A DNA stretch of 64,000 bases, from contig NZ_BFCB01000002.1 of assembly GCF_003569045.1 (NCBI RefSeq), positions 1,469,506-1,533,505 of the forward strand. Reading direction: 5' to 3'. The position numbers and the translations under genes were made by a program. Shown piece after piece: positions 41,357 through 50,436 of the stretch. A model generated the notes under the pieces. That model ran no database searches and was not told the origin of the DNA. It was given only the letters and a program-made list of their open reading frames with translations. Source of the stretch: Aggregatilinea lenta. GTDB lineage: Bacteria; Chloroflexota; Anaerolineae; Aggregatilineales; Aggregatilineaceae. How positions within the stretch are numbered: the first letter of the stretch is position 1; every line of letters starts with the position of its first letter.

Positions 41357-42264
41357 CCCCGATGGCGGAAATAAGCGAGCATTCCGGTTGCAATCATGAA
41401 CATCAATCCTATCACTATTTCAAAACTCAATTCCGTTCGTTGGAACGGCAGGTCTACGTTCATCCCGTAGATGCCGCTGACCAACGTCAGCGGCAGCATC
41501 AGCACCGAGATCACGGTGAGGATGCGCATCACTTCGTTCAGGCGATAGGTCACCAGCGTGTTGGCCGTGTCCGACAGCCCGTTGATGATTTCCAGGTGTT
41601 CTTCGACAATATCCGCGCCTTTGACCAGGTGGTCCTGGATGTCCCCGAAGTACACGTCCAGTTCCTCGCGGATGAAAGGCCGGTCCACCTTTTCCAGGTT
41701 TTCCAGCAGCAGGATCTGCGGTCGGATGATGCGCCGCAGGGCGAGAATGTCGCGCCGGATAAACGACAGATCCTGGATGATATGCCGCGAGTCTTCGGTG
41801 AAGATCTCTTCTTCAAGCTCGCGGATGTTGGCATCGACTTTGTAGAGGATCGGGAAAATATAGTCCACCAGCCGGTCAATCACGGCGTAAAAGGTCTTAC
41901 TGCCGCCCCGCCCCAGAAGCTGTTCGCGCATTTCAGGGCTGGCATCGCATTGCTCGAACATGTGCCGCAGCGGCTTGAGCGATCCGTCGCTGACCGTAAC
42001 GAGGTAGCCGCTGCCCACGAACATATCCACTTCCGACGCCCGGCTGACACGCTGCACGGGGTCCCACAGCGGGAAGTGCATCACGACGAACAGGTAGTCG
42101 TCGTATTCGTCCAACTTGGGGCGCTCGATGCGGCTCTGCAAGTCTTCGAGGTCCAGCGGATGGAAATGCGGGTACGACTCGCGGAGGACCTGCATGTCCT
42201 CAGGAGTGATGTGCTCGATATTCGTCCACGCCACGCGTCCATAGTGAAGGGTCTGAATCGCCAT
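41347..42264 (-). CDS. corA: CorA family magnesium/metal transporter
   Basis: A 305-residue protein. The cytoplasmic part is mainly helical (LEDLQSRIERPKLDEYDDYLFVVMHFP, cited by its core PKLDEYDDYLFVV). The two C-terminal membrane helices are present (ILTVISVLMLPLTLVSGIYGM and FEIVIGLMFMIATGMLAYF). Between them lies the selectivity motif Gly-Met-Asn in GIYGMNVDLPF. CorA pentamers import Mg2+ and sometimes Co2+ or Ni2+. The 3-prime end overlaps the start of the RNase D gene by a few bases, so the two are expressed together. Confidence 0.95.
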   Translation of the reverse strand: MAIQTLHYGRVAWTNIEHITPEDMQVLRESYPHFHPLDLEDLQSRIERPKLDEYDDYLFVVMHFPLWDPVQRVSRASEVDMFVGSGYLVTVSDGSLKPLRHMFEQCDASPEMREQLLGRGGSKTFYAVIDRLVDYIFPILYKVDANIRELEEEIFTEDSRHIIQDLSFIRRDILALRRIIRPQILLLENLEKVDRPFIREELDVYFGDIQDHLVKGADIVEEHLEIINGLSDTANTLVTYRLNEVMRILTVISVLMLPLTLVSGIYGMNVDLPFQRTELSFEIVIGLMFMIATGMLAYFRHRGWL

Positions 42265-42551
42265 AGCCCCCCATTATCGCGTGCTGATCGCTTCCCGGCA
42301 ACCCGCGCCTTTAAAGCAGGGATTGGGGATTGGGGAATAGGACAGAGAAAAGCAAGAGCCGGGTGGAACACGCCCCGCTGCTACAGCGCCACGGTGTGCG
42401 GAGGCGCGCCGCGCCCTGAAAACCGCACGCCCGATTCCCACCGTACCAGATCAACTCCGAGAATGCCCTCGGCAAGCGCGTAAAAACATGATATTAATCG
42501 GGTATACTCTGGAAGCATCACATTCATACCTGTGCGAGGAGCAAACGTCGT

Positions 42552-43268
42552 ATGGTTTATTCCGAGAAACGCACTCAAACACTCCGCGTCCTCACCGTCG
42601 CGGCGGTCACCCTGTTTGCGCTCGCCCTGCTGATGGACTTTTTCTACGTCGGTCCAGAAGCCGAGCAAGGCGAAGCACAGCGCATCTTCTACGTGCACCT
42701 CGGTTCCTTCCTGGGGGCTTTCTTCGGCTTTGGCGCGGCGATGCTGGGCGGAGCCTTGTACCTGCGCACCCGCAATCCCAAGTGGGACACGCTGAGCCTG
42801 ACCGGCGTCGAAACCGGGCTGGGCTTCTCCGCGATCACGATCATCACCGGCATGGCCTGGGCGCGCCCGATCTGGAATACGTGGTGGACCTGGGACCCGC
42901 GCCTGACCAGCGTCACGATCATGTGGCTGGCCTACGCGGCCTATCTCATGCTGCGCGCGGGGATCGAAGACCCGGAACGTAAGCGGCGCTTCGCGGCGGT
43001 GTACGCAATTGTAGCCGTCGCCAGCGTCTTCTTCACGATCGTCATCATTCGCGTCCGGCCCGACACGATCCACCCGGTCGCCATCGGCCCCAGCGAAGCC
43101 GAACCCGAAGGCTCGTTCGACATGTCGCCTAGGATCGTGGAGACGCTGCTGTTTAACCTGTTCACCTTTGGCGTGATCACCGTCACGCTGATGTGGCACC
43201 GCATCCGGCTCGAAAACCTGCTGGATTCCATCGCCCGCCGGAAGATGCGCCTGTTGGCCGAGATGTAG
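42552..43268 (+). CDS. ccmC: Heme exporter protein CcmC-like
   Basis: A 238-residue membrane protein with six hydrophobic segments and the tryptophan-rich heme-handling motif IWNTWWTWDPRLTSVTIMW. His residues flank it (FYVHLGS and DTIHPVAIGP), which are the usual axial ligands. CcmC delivers heme to CcmE in cytochrome c maturation. The next gene encodes a CcmD-like protein, which supports the role, but ccmA, ccmB, ccmE and ccmF are absent from the window. A GAGGAG site lies 10 nt before the ATG at 42552. Confidence 0.9.
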   Translation: MVYSEKRTQTLRVLTVAAVTLFALALLMDFFYVGPEAEQGEAQRIFYVHLGSFLGAFFGFGAAMLGGALYLRTRNPKWDTLSLTGVETGLGFSAITIITGMAWARPIWNTWWTWDPRLTSVTIMWLAYAAYLMLRAGIEDPERKRRFAAVYAIVAVASVFFTIVIIRVRPDTIHPVAIGPSEAEPEGSFDMSPRIVETLLFNLFTFGVITVTLMWHRIRLENLLDSIARRKMRLLAEM

Positions 43269-43294
43269 CGGAATTCAAGGAAAGGATCGCCCCG

Positions 43295-43567
43295 ATGGGC
43301 AAAAACGCAGAATATATGATTTTGGGGTACGCGGCGATGGCAGTCATCCTGCTGGGGATGGTAGTCTGGGTGTACTGGCGCACCGTGATGGCGCGCCGCG
43401 AGGAACTGCTGCTCAGCGAGCTTGAGGCGGAACAGCACGTAGATTCGGTATCGGCGGCGGTTGGCGCGATGGAAGAGGACGTGCAGCCGGAGCGCGCGAC
43501 ACCGGGGCAGTCCGGCATGAGCAGCCCGACCTCCGAGTACGTCAGGACGCTGCCGGATCAGCCCTAA
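43295..43567 (+). CDS. CcmD-like small membrane protein
   Basis: A 90-residue protein with one N-terminal helix (YMILGYAAMAVILLGMVVWVYW) followed by a charged helix (RTVMARREELLLSELEAEQ) and a disordered tail. This is the layout of CcmD, which stabilises the CcmC-CcmE complex. It begins 26 bp after the ccmC stop with an AAGGA site. I place the start at the ATG at 43295, because the longer frame overlaps ccmC by 75 bp without a ribosome binding site. Confidence 0.75.
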   Translation: MGKNAEYMILGYAAMAVILLGMVVWVYWRTVMARREELLLSELEAEQHVDSVSAAVGAMEEDVQPERATPGQSGMSSPTSEYVRTLPDQP

Positions 43568-43639
43568 ACCATCGCTTCCTCATCCCTACACACAAAAAGC
43601 ACCGGGACACAACTGCTCCGGTGCTTTCTGTTTTGCGTA

Positions 43640-44020
43640 GGTGGAGGTGAAGGGAATCGAACCCTTGTCCGAAGAACTCGAGCACAAACGTCTACAAGCA
43701 TAGTTGGCTCTTTGATTTCGCGGTTGGCAACCCGAGCCAACAGGGGTAAACCGGACCGCTAGCCGATAAGTCTTAGTCGCCCGTTATCGGCGTCGGGACG
43801 ACGCACCCTGTCATTTGTTACGCCTGCTTGCCGCCCGGACAGGTACGGTCAGGGCAGACGGATTACCCTAAGGTAATCATGCCTGTTTGGCTACTACGCA
43901 GCCAAAGCGAGGCGTGGAGTGCTATTGTTGGCACTTATTAGTGTGCTCTGGATTAACGAGGGGAGAGCGCCTCGGCTTGCAGTCTGTACACAACCTTCCC
44001 CGTCGAAGCCTGTCACCCCC
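43640..44020 (-). ncRNA. ssrA: Transfer-messenger RNA (tmRNA)
   Basis: About 380 nt. The 5-prime end (GGGGGTGACAGGCTTCGACG) and the 3-prime TGGTTCGATTCCCTTC-like T arm (AAGGGTTCGATTCCCTTCAC) with acceptor CACCTCC pair as an alanyl-tRNA-like half. The final A of CCA is not encoded. The tag reading frame is at 43932-43894 and reads ANNSTPRLALAA followed by two tandem TAG stops. tmRNA with SmpB rescues stalled ribosomes and marks the product for proteolysis. A TATAAT box lies 15 nt upstream at 44040-44035. Confidence 0.96.
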
Positions 44021-44034
44021 TTCGACTTGCGCCT

Positions 44035-44063
44035 ATTATAGCATGTCCCGCCCGCCCGTTCTA
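44035..44063 (-). promoter_or_regulatory. tmRNA promoter
   Basis: Minus-strand TATAAT (44040-44035) with 17 nt to a weak -35 (TAGAAC). The distance to the mature 5-prime end suggests a short leader that is removed. Confidence 0.6.
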
Positions 44064-44152
44064 TCCCGAACCCTTTAAAATTCGTTAGAACGACCGCGCG
44101 ACCGCGTCCCGCCGAATTGTCCCGGTTTTCCGCCCACGCTATACTTCCCGGC

Positions 44153-45616
44153 ATGACCACTGCGCGCCGTCACTTAACCCTCACCCGCCCGTTGATCGTG
44201 CTGCTCGCGGCTTTGCTCGCCGCCGCGCTGGCGGGCTGCGGCTCGGTCACCGACATCATCGGGGACCGCAAACCACCCACGCCCACGCGTCCGGCCTTCT
44301 CCACGGCGACGCCCGGCGGGCGGCTGTCGGTGTGGCTCGTCACGCCCGCCGGACAGGCCGACGCACCGCAAACGCCCGGCACGCCGGAGCCAAACGCCGT
44401 TCCTGGCGGCAACCCGGTTGGCCCGGCGGCGACGGCCACCGCCGCCCAGGCGACCATCGTCGCGGCGACGGCCACCGCAGGCGCGCCGATCACCGGACCG
44501 AATTACCAGCCGAGCGAATGCCCCGCGCCCGGCGTCCCGGCCCCGCCGCAGCGGCCCGCCAACTTCAATGACACCAGCGCGCTGATCGGGCAGTTCCTTT
44601 CGGCAGGCGGATCGCCGACCGTGCTCGAAGCCACGCTGCGCAACTGGAGCGCGATCACGGATCGGGGCGGCGTGGTGCAGGCGGACACCGACCTGACCGG
44701 CGACGGCATTCTCGAAGTGATCGTCACCGTCTACAACCCCGCCGCCTACAACGCCGACGCGCCGCTCAACGCCGGGCAGATGCTGGTCTACGGCTGCGAT
44801 TCAGGCGGTTACCGGCTGCTCTATTCCACGGCCTACAACGCGACCATTGCGCTGCCGCAACTGCTGCGCGTGGGCGACATGAACACCGACGTGCGCAACG
44901 AGCTGGTCTACCAGACGGAAACGTGCAACGGCGCGAGCTGCTACAAAGAAGCCAAGATCCTCACCTGGAACGCGCTGCTCGGCACCTTCCAGGAATTGAA
45001 CAACGGCCAGATTATCGCCATCAACGGACGCATTGGCATCGCGGACGTGGAAGGCGACGGCGTGCTGGAGCTGACCGCGCAGATCAACCCGCCCGGCACG
45101 GCGCAGAGCGGCCCGCCCCGCCCCGTGGTCGATACGTGGGACTGGAACGGCACGGAATATGTGCTGGCGCGCCGCGAGGACCGGGGCGCGCTGTATCGCA
45201 TCCATGCGATCTACGGCGCGGACGATTTGCAGCAGGCGGGCAGCACGCGCGACGCCATCTTCGCCTACGACGCCGCGCGCGACGACGAGAACTTGCAGAC
45301 GTGGAATGTCTCAGGCGAGTACGAGGCGCTGCGGGCGTATGCGGCGTTCCGCATCGTAATCCTATACGCGTCGCTAGGGAACGGACGTGCCGAGGACTGG
45401 TTCAACACGCTCCAGGCGGAGAATCCGCCGGGCAGCACGGGGAACGGCTTCGCGCAGATGGGCGCGGCGTTCATGGAGAACTATCGCGCCACGGGCGACG
45501 CGCACGCCGCGTGCGCGCAGGCGATCAGTGCAGGCGCGGCCAACACGCTCAGCGTCATGAACCGTTACGGGACCAACAACCGCACTTACACGCCGACGGA
45601 TCTGTGTCCATTGTAG
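44153..45616 (+). CDS. Lipoprotein of unknown function
   Basis: A 487-residue lipoprotein. The signal peptide ends in the lipobox LAAALAGCGS with Cys29. A Thr/Pro/Ala-rich linker follows to about residue 120. The folded part contains VVQADTDLTGDGILEVIVTVY and NGRIGIADVEGDGVLELTAQI, two DxDGDGxxE-like segments reminiscent of calcium-binding FG-GAP/VCBS or integrin-type repeats. The C-terminal 100 residues (EYEALRAYAAFRIVILYASLG) are helical. Probably an exported surface protein tethered to the membrane. The start at 44153 (MTTARR) is preferred to the upstream ATG at 44117 because it gives a normal signal peptide. Confidence 0.8.
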   Translation: MTTARRHLTLTRPLIVLLAALLAAALAGCGSVTDIIGDRKPPTPTRPAFSTATPGGRLSVWLVTPAGQADAPQTPGTPEPNAVPGGNPVGPAATATAAQATIVAATATAGAPITGPNYQPSECPAPGVPAPPQRPANFNDTSALIGQFLSAGGSPTVLEATLRNWSAITDRGGVVQADTDLTGDGILEVIVTVYNPAAYNADAPLNAGQMLVYGCDSGGYRLLYSTAYNATIALPQLLRVGDMNTDVRNELVYQTETCNGASCYKEAKILTWNALLGTFQELNNGQIIAINGRIGIADVEGDGVLELTAQINPPGTAQSGPPRPVVDTWDWNGTEYVLARREDRGALYRIHAIYGADDLQQAGSTRDAIFAYDAARDDENLQTWNVSGEYEALRAYAAFRIVILYASLGNGRAEDWFNTLQAENPPGSTGNGFAQMGAAFMENYRATGDAHAACAQAISAGAANTLSVMNRYGTNNRTYTPTDLCPL

Positions 45617-45853
45617 GAACCGGCATCGTCAAAGAGCGTTTTGGGGACGTATTGCGATACGCCCCTACCTGTTTCCGGGACGGAACGAAAACCGGGCGGA
45701 GCAAGCCCCGCCCCTACCCCCTATTTCCGCATCGACCGTAAGCGGGCAATTCACGAGTTGCCCCTACGCGCCCGACCTCATCCAACAAAAAAGCAGCGTG
45801 ACGCTGCTCTTGCGTGAACTAAGGGCTGAAAACTTCCAACTAAGAACTGCTTT
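45617..45853. repeat. Gap with three hairpin repeats between convergent genes
   Basis: GGGGACGTATTgcgATACGCCCC (45645-45667), GGGCGGagcaagccCCGCCC (45693-45712) and GCGGGCAA-ttcacgag-TTGCCCCT (45735-45757) occur in a row. An AACTAAGGGCTG segment follows next to the stop of the GT2 gene. No gene is visible. Confidence 0.65.
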
Positions 45854-46615
45854 TTACACCGAATAGCGCCCGGCGAAGGCGTTAATCCGCACGCGCAGCA
45901 GGTCCAGCAACCCCTGCCACGAGTCCTTGATTGGGTGGACGCGCCGCGTGCCCTGGTGATGCCACTCGACCGGAACTTCGGCCATCTTCAGGCTCAGCTT
46001 GCGCGCGATGTACAGCACTTCCAGATCGAAGCCTGCCGTCACCGCCGCGCCCTGCGCCCGCGCCCGTGACCGCTCGTTGAAGATCTGCATGCGGCCAAAA
46101 ATTGCCGGGACGACCGCGCCTCGGAACGCCTTAAATCCGCACTGCGTATCGTGATAAGGCAGCCGCAGCACGATTGTGCGCAGCACGCGGAAGCCGTGCG
46201 CCATCACTTTGCGCACCAGCGGCGCGCCCTGCCGCCCGCTGCGGGAGCCGATTACGCCGTCGTACCCGGCGTCGAAGCACGGCAGCAGCTTCTCGACTTC
46301 GCTCAGCGGCGTGGCCTGATCCATGTCCGCGAACAGTACGATCTCGCCCTGCGCGGCCAGCATCCCGGCGATCACCGTGCCGCCCTTGCCCCGGTGCGGC
46401 TCGCGCAGCACGCGGAAGCCGTCGTGCGTGCGGACAAACGTCTCGGCCAGGTCGGCGGTTTCGTCCGGCGATCCGTCGTCCACGATCAACACTTCCCACG
46501 TATAGGGCTGGGCGGTCAGGTAAGCCGATACCGTCTCCAATACGCCCCGCTTAATGTTATCGACTTCCTTATAGGCAGGAATCACCACGGACAGGTAAAT
46601 GGGAGCGTCCTGCAT
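45854..46615 (-). CDS. Family 2 glycosyltransferase, dolichyl/polyprenyl-phosphate glucosyltransferase type
   Basis: A 253-residue GT-A enzyme. YLSVVIPAYKEVDNI begins the Rossmann-like core, VLIVDDGSPDETAD binds the nucleotide, FADMDQATPL is the DxD-like metal site (here Asp-Met-Asp), and YHDTQCGFKAFRGAV is the characteristic acceptor-loop of polyprenyl-phosphate sugar synthases. It likely transfers glucose or mannose from UDP/GDP-sugar to a polyprenyl phosphate, making the donors used by GT39 and YfhO-type enzymes such as those at 12.7-17.2 kb. The start at 46615 has a GAGGAG site; an ATG seven codons upstream lacks one. Confidence 0.9.
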   Translation of the reverse strand: MQDAPIYLSVVIPAYKEVDNIKRGVLETVSAYLTAQPYTWEVLIVDDGSPDETADLAETFVRTHDGFRVLREPHRGKGGTVIAGMLAAQGEIVLFADMDQATPLSEVEKLLPCFDAGYDGVIGSRSGRQGAPLVRKVMAHGFRVLRTIVLRLPYHDTQCGFKAFRGAVVPAIFGRMQIFNERSRARAQGAAVTAGFDLEVLYIARKLSLKMAEVPVEWHHQGTRRVHPIKDSWQGLLDLLRVRINAFAGRYSV

Positions 46616-46741
46616 TCGGTTCTCCTCAACGGGCATTCGCTCTGCACAAACGCATTCGGGCGCTCTATGGCGCGGCCCCCATTCTCCCGCGTTTCCGCCG
46701 AGCTTTCAATCCGCAACCTGTGGACGGGCGTCCGCAGGCGA

Positions 46742-49033
46742 TCAACTCAGCGTGAACGAGAAGGTCGCGCCCATGTCGATCTCGCCCTCGGCCCAGACCT
46801 GCCCGCCGTGGCGGTGCACGATGCGCTGCACGGTCGCCAGCCCGATCCCGTTCCCCTCGAATTCGGCCTCGGAATGCAGGCGCTGGAACGCCGTAAACAG
46901 CTTGCCGACGAACGCGTCGTTGAACCCCACGCCGTTGTCGCGCACGAAGTACACGGCGCGATCGTCCTGATAGTCCCTGCCGAACTCGATTCGCGCCGGG
47001 TCGCGGGAGCGGGTGAATTTCCAGGCGTTGCTCAGCAGATTTTCCAACAGGACCCCCAGCAGGCGCGGATCTCCCTGCACCGCCAGGTCAGGCTCGATGA
47101 TCACTTCGACCTGACGCTGCGGGTGCTCACTCCGCAAATCGGCAATCACATCCTGGGCAAGCGCGCTCAGGTTGACCGGCTCGTGCCGGATCTCCCCGCG
47201 TGACAGGCGCGAGAGCCTGAGCATGTCGTCGATCAAGTGGCCCATGCGCTGGCTGGCCGTGCGGATGCGGTCAAGCAGGTACTGGCCTTCCTCGTCGAGC
47301 CGGTCGTGATAGTCTTCCAGCAGCACCTGGCTAAAGCCGTCCAGCGCACGCAGCGGGGTGCGCAGATCGTGCGAGACGGTGTAGCTGAACGCTTCGATCT
47401 CCTGGTTGAGCGTCATAAGCTGCGCGGTGCGCTCCTGCACGCGCCGCTCGAGTGTCGTGTTGAGGTCGTGGATATGCTCTTCGGCCCGCTTACGCTCGGT
47501 GATGTCATGGTTGACCGCCACCATGCCGATGCGCTCGCCGTTTTCGTCAAAGAGCATCGTCTTGGCGGCCAGCACGAAGATCGGCGTGCCGTCTTTGCGC
47601 AGGTGGATCACTTCGCCGTGCCACCGTCCCTGGTCCTCAAGCTGCCGGATTACGTCCTCGCGCTCGTGATAGGGATAGCGCGACTGCAGCACGTCGAACA
47701 TGACCTTACCTTGCACTTCCTCGGCGGTCCAGCCATAGATCAGCTCGGCGGCCCGGTTCCAACTCTGGATGTGGTAGTCCCGGTCCACCGACAGGATCGC
47801 GTCCCACACGAACTGGAACAGCATCGCATAGTGGCGCAGCTGCCTGTCGGCCAACCGTCGTCCGGTGATCTCGTCCGCCACCACGTTCACGCCGATCACG
47901 TGGCCGTCGTCGTCTTTCAGCGGCAGAAAGTTTTCCTCCCAGATGCGCCGCACGCCGGGCTGGGCCGCCGTTTCACCGGCGAGTTCCAGGCCGAGGATCG
48001 GTTCGCCGGTGTCGATCACGCGGTGGAACAGCGGTTCGGCGGCGGCGGCCACATCCGGTACGATCTCGCGCACCGACCGACCCAGATGCGCTTTGGCCGG
48101 GGTGCCGTTCATCGCGGCCATGCGCTCGTTCACGCGCACGTAGCGCAGATCGGTGTCCAGAAAGCACAGGCCCACAGGCGCGGTGTCGTAGATAGCCTCG
48201 ATTTCCGCGAGCTGCTGCTGCACCAGCGCCCGGCTGCTGCGCAGCGCTTGCTCGGTCCGCTTCTGCTCGTCGATGTCCGTCGCGGTGCCGTACCAGCGCA
48301 CGACCTCACCCTGCGTGTTGCGCACCGGGAACGTCCGCGTCAGGTGCCAGTGATAGGTGCCGTCGGCGACGTGGACGCGGTGTTCGACTTGGTACGGCTC
48401 ACCGGTGGTGATGGTTTTCTGCCACATCGCTTCGGTGATATCCACATCATCGGGGTGCACCAGGGTTTTCCACACCTGCGCCAGATCGGCAGTCTCCGGC
48501 AGGCCGATCGACCGGACGCGGCGGTTGTAATACTCCACGATGCCGCCGGGAAGCAGCGCCCAGACCAACTGCGGCAGCGATTCGGCCAGTTCTTGAAAGA
48601 GATCCAGACGCCGCGACAACTGGCTGTTCTCACGCTGCACGCGGGCGGCGCAGGCGTCGCTGCGCAGCACGGCTTTTTCCAGAACAAACCCCAGCTCGCG
48701 CCAGCCTTCCCCGGTGGAAAGCACCACATCCTGCGCGCCTGCCCGCATCGCGGCCAGCCCCTGCGCGTGATCGTCAGGCTCGACCAGGACTACCACCGGC
48801 GCCGCCGAGATCCGGTCGAGAACGGTTTCCCAGTCGCCCGCCCCGCCATCCGGCGTCAGATCGAGCAGGATGGCATCGGGCGCGTCCTCGCCGCTCGCCC
48901 GCTCTACGACCTGCGCGCTATCACGCACGGTGACCACGTGCCATTCAGCCGTTGGCCCGGAATCGAGACTTTTCTGGGTTTGGTATGCGATGTCGGCGCG
49001 TTGCGTTGCGGCAAGAAGGGTCCATCTATTCAT
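46742..49033 (-). CDS. PAS-domain sensor histidine kinase with N-terminal receiver-like domain
   Basis: A 763-residue cytoplasmic kinase without membrane helices. Residues 1-125 look like a degenerate receiver domain (AILLDLTPDGG at the phospho-Asp strand, then VVVLVEPDD). At least three PAS domains follow (about 140-265, 275-395, 400-515), the first with the PAC-like end VVRWYGTATDIDEQKR. The kinase core has His in YTVSHDLRTPLRALDG, an N box LLENLLSNAWKFT, G1 RDNGVGFNDAF and G2 GNGIGLATVQRIV. It resembles phytochrome-like soluble kinases. No cognate regulator is adjacent. Start at 49033 (MNRWTL); the longer frame would add 22 hydrophobic residues. Confidence 0.9.
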   Translation of the reverse strand: MNRWTLLAATQRADIAYQTQKSLDSGPTAEWHVVTVRDSAQVVERASGEDAPDAILLDLTPDGGAGDWETVLDRISAAPVVVLVEPDDHAQGLAAMRAGAQDVVLSTGEGWRELGFVLEKAVLRSDACAARVQRENSQLSRRLDLFQELAESLPQLVWALLPGGIVEYYNRRVRSIGLPETADLAQVWKTLVHPDDVDITEAMWQKTITTGEPYQVEHRVHVADGTYHWHLTRTFPVRNTQGEVVRWYGTATDIDEQKRTEQALRSSRALVQQQLAEIEAIYDTAPVGLCFLDTDLRYVRVNERMAAMNGTPAKAHLGRSVREIVPDVAAAAEPLFHRVIDTGEPILGLELAGETAAQPGVRRIWEENFLPLKDDDGHVIGVNVVADEITGRRLADRQLRHYAMLFQFVWDAILSVDRDYHIQSWNRAAELIYGWTAEEVQGKVMFDVLQSRYPYHEREDVIRQLEDQGRWHGEVIHLRKDGTPIFVLAAKTMLFDENGERIGMVAVNHDITERKRAEEHIHDLNTTLERRVQERTAQLMTLNQEIEAFSYTVSHDLRTPLRALDGFSQVLLEDYHDRLDEEGQYLLDRIRTASQRMGHLIDDMLRLSRLSRGEIRHEPVNLSALAQDVIADLRSEHPQRQVEVIIEPDLAVQGDPRLLGVLLENLLSNAWKFTRSRDPARIEFGRDYQDDRAVYFVRDNGVGFNDAFVGKLFTAFQRLHSEAEFEGNGIGLATVQRIVHRHGGQVWAEGEIDMGATFSFTLS

Positions 49034-49240
49034 GATGCTGTTCCCAATAACGGGGCAATTGAAAGCATAAAGCAGTACACACAGCCACCCGCGCTGCACT
49101 GCGTTACTCCAACTATAGCAGCGTCAGCAACCCCACGGCTAAAGCCGGGGGCACCCGGCGAGTGGTTCTGATGAAATCGTACTACACAGGATTTTGACGC
49201 CGTAAATGAGGGTGGCGGGAGCGCTTGCGCGGCGCGGGGA

Positions 49241-49801
49241 CTATTCCAGGTTGGCGTGGCGCGCGACCATATCCGGCTCCTCGACCTGCATGTCGGCCAT
49301 AAGCTGCACCGTCACCAGATCGAGCAGCAGGTTCAGCGCGCACTCAAACTGCGACCCCATCGGCAGCGCGGAGCTGACCCCGCCGCCATCCGCCAGCTTG
49401 GGCGAGTGCGCGGGGATGCGCACCGTCCATGTGGCGTAATCGCGCACCGGTGACTGTTCCGCGATGGTAAGCAGTGCAATTGGCGCGCCCTGCGCCGCCG
49501 CGATCTCCGCGTAGCGCACCAGCGAGGGCGTGCGCCCCGACCCGGAACCGATCAGCAGCAGGTCGCCCGCCACGATGCCCGGCGTCGTCACGTCGTCGAC
49601 CACATGCGCCTGTAGTCCCAGGTGCATCAGGCGCATGGCGAAACCGCGCATCATCAGCCCGGAGCGGCCCTTGCCTGCCACGAACACGCGCGGCGCGCCC
49701 AGGATCAGACCGCGCAGCGTGGTAAGCTGCTCGTCCTCGACCGCCGCCAACGCCGTGCGCAAATCGTGCAATGCGCCATCCAACAGATCCGTGAAGTTCA
49801 T
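49241..49801 (-). CDS. hxlB: 6-phospho-3-hexuloisomerase (SIS domain)
   Basis: A 186-residue SIS-fold isomerase. FVAGKGRSGLMMRGFAMRLMHLG is the family start, and GDLLLIGSGSGRTPSLV binds the phosphosugar. It converts 3-hexulose 6-phosphate to fructose 6-phosphate, the second step of the ribulose monophosphate route for formaldehyde. Its ATG overlaps the TGA of the synthase gene by four bases, so the two are translationally coupled. The reverse direction supplies ribose 5-phosphate in some archaea. Confidence 0.92.
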   Translation of the reverse strand: MNFTDLLDGALHDLRTALAAVEDEQLTTLRGLILGAPRVFVAGKGRSGLMMRGFAMRLMHLGLQAHVVDDVTTPGIVAGDLLLIGSGSGRTPSLVRYAEIAAAQGAPIALLTIAEQSPVRDYATWTVRIPAHSPKLADGGGVSSALPMGSQFECALNLLLDLVTVQLMADMQVEEPDMVARHANLE

Positions 49802-50436
49802 CCCGCCTCCATCCTTTCGCGCAGCGCCCGCGCCGCCTGCGCGGGGTCGTGCGCCCGCGTCACCGCACCCCCGACGACGACGATCGCCGGGCGGACGCTC
49901 AAAATATCAGTCAGCGTGTGCGGCGTAATCCCACCCGCCGCCGCCAACTGCGCACCCGGCAGATGTTCGCGCAGCGCACGCAGCGCCGCCAGTGGCGTAT
50001 GGCCCAGGCCCTGCATGTCGTAGGCGGTATGCACGCACAACACGTCACAACCCAGGGCGAGCAGCGCCCGCCCGCGCGTGAGCGGATCGGCCACCTGGAC
50101 GAGATCGGCCATCACCTGCCCGCCGCAGCGTCGCGCCGCATGGACTACGCCGTTCACCGTGGCGTCCGCCGCCGCGCCAAGCACCGTAACCCACATCGCG
50201 CCCGCCTCGAACGCGATGCTGGCTTCTTCCTCGCCCGCGTCCATGATCTTCAGGTCGGCCAGGATCCCCTTGTCCGGGTACGTCTCGCGCGCCCAACGCA
50301 CCGCCGCGACGCCTTCGCGGAAGATCAGCGGCGTGCCGATCTCGATCACGTCGATGTAGGGATGCGTGGCGGCCAGCACGGATCGCGCCGCGTCGAGCGT
50401 GCCGTCCAGGGCAAGCTGGAGCCGGATGTCAGGCAT
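49798..50436 (-). CDS. hxlA: 3-hexulose-6-phosphate synthase
   Basis: A 212-residue TIM-barrel enzyme of the orotidine-phosphate-decarboxylase suprafamily. The signature Asp-x-Lys-x-x-Asp is in GILADLKIMDAG, the start IRLQLALDG is typical, and AAAGGITPHTL binds phosphate. It condenses formaldehyde with ribulose 5-phosphate to 3-hexulose 6-phosphate. With the adjacent isomerase this allows formaldehyde detoxification or assimilation. Start at 50436 (MPDIRL). Its 5-prime end overlaps the stop of the TPR gene by eight bases, giving a three-gene operon. Confidence 0.93.
   Translation of the reverse strand: MPDIRLQLALDGTLDAARSVLAATHPYIDVIEIGTPLIFREGVAAVRWARETYPDKGILADLKIMDAGEEEASIAFEAGAMWVTVLGAAADATVNGVVHAARRCGGQVMADLVQVADPLTRGRALLALGCDVLCVHTAYDMQGLGHTPLAALRALREHLPGAQLAAAGGITPHTLTDILSVRPAIVVVGGAVTRAHDPAQAARALRERMEAG

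Noticed and set aside
43640-43700. A stand-alone tRNA on the minus strand at the GGTTCGATTCC motif
   Set aside because: It is the 3-prime half of the tmRNA, whose 5-prime partner is found at 44020.
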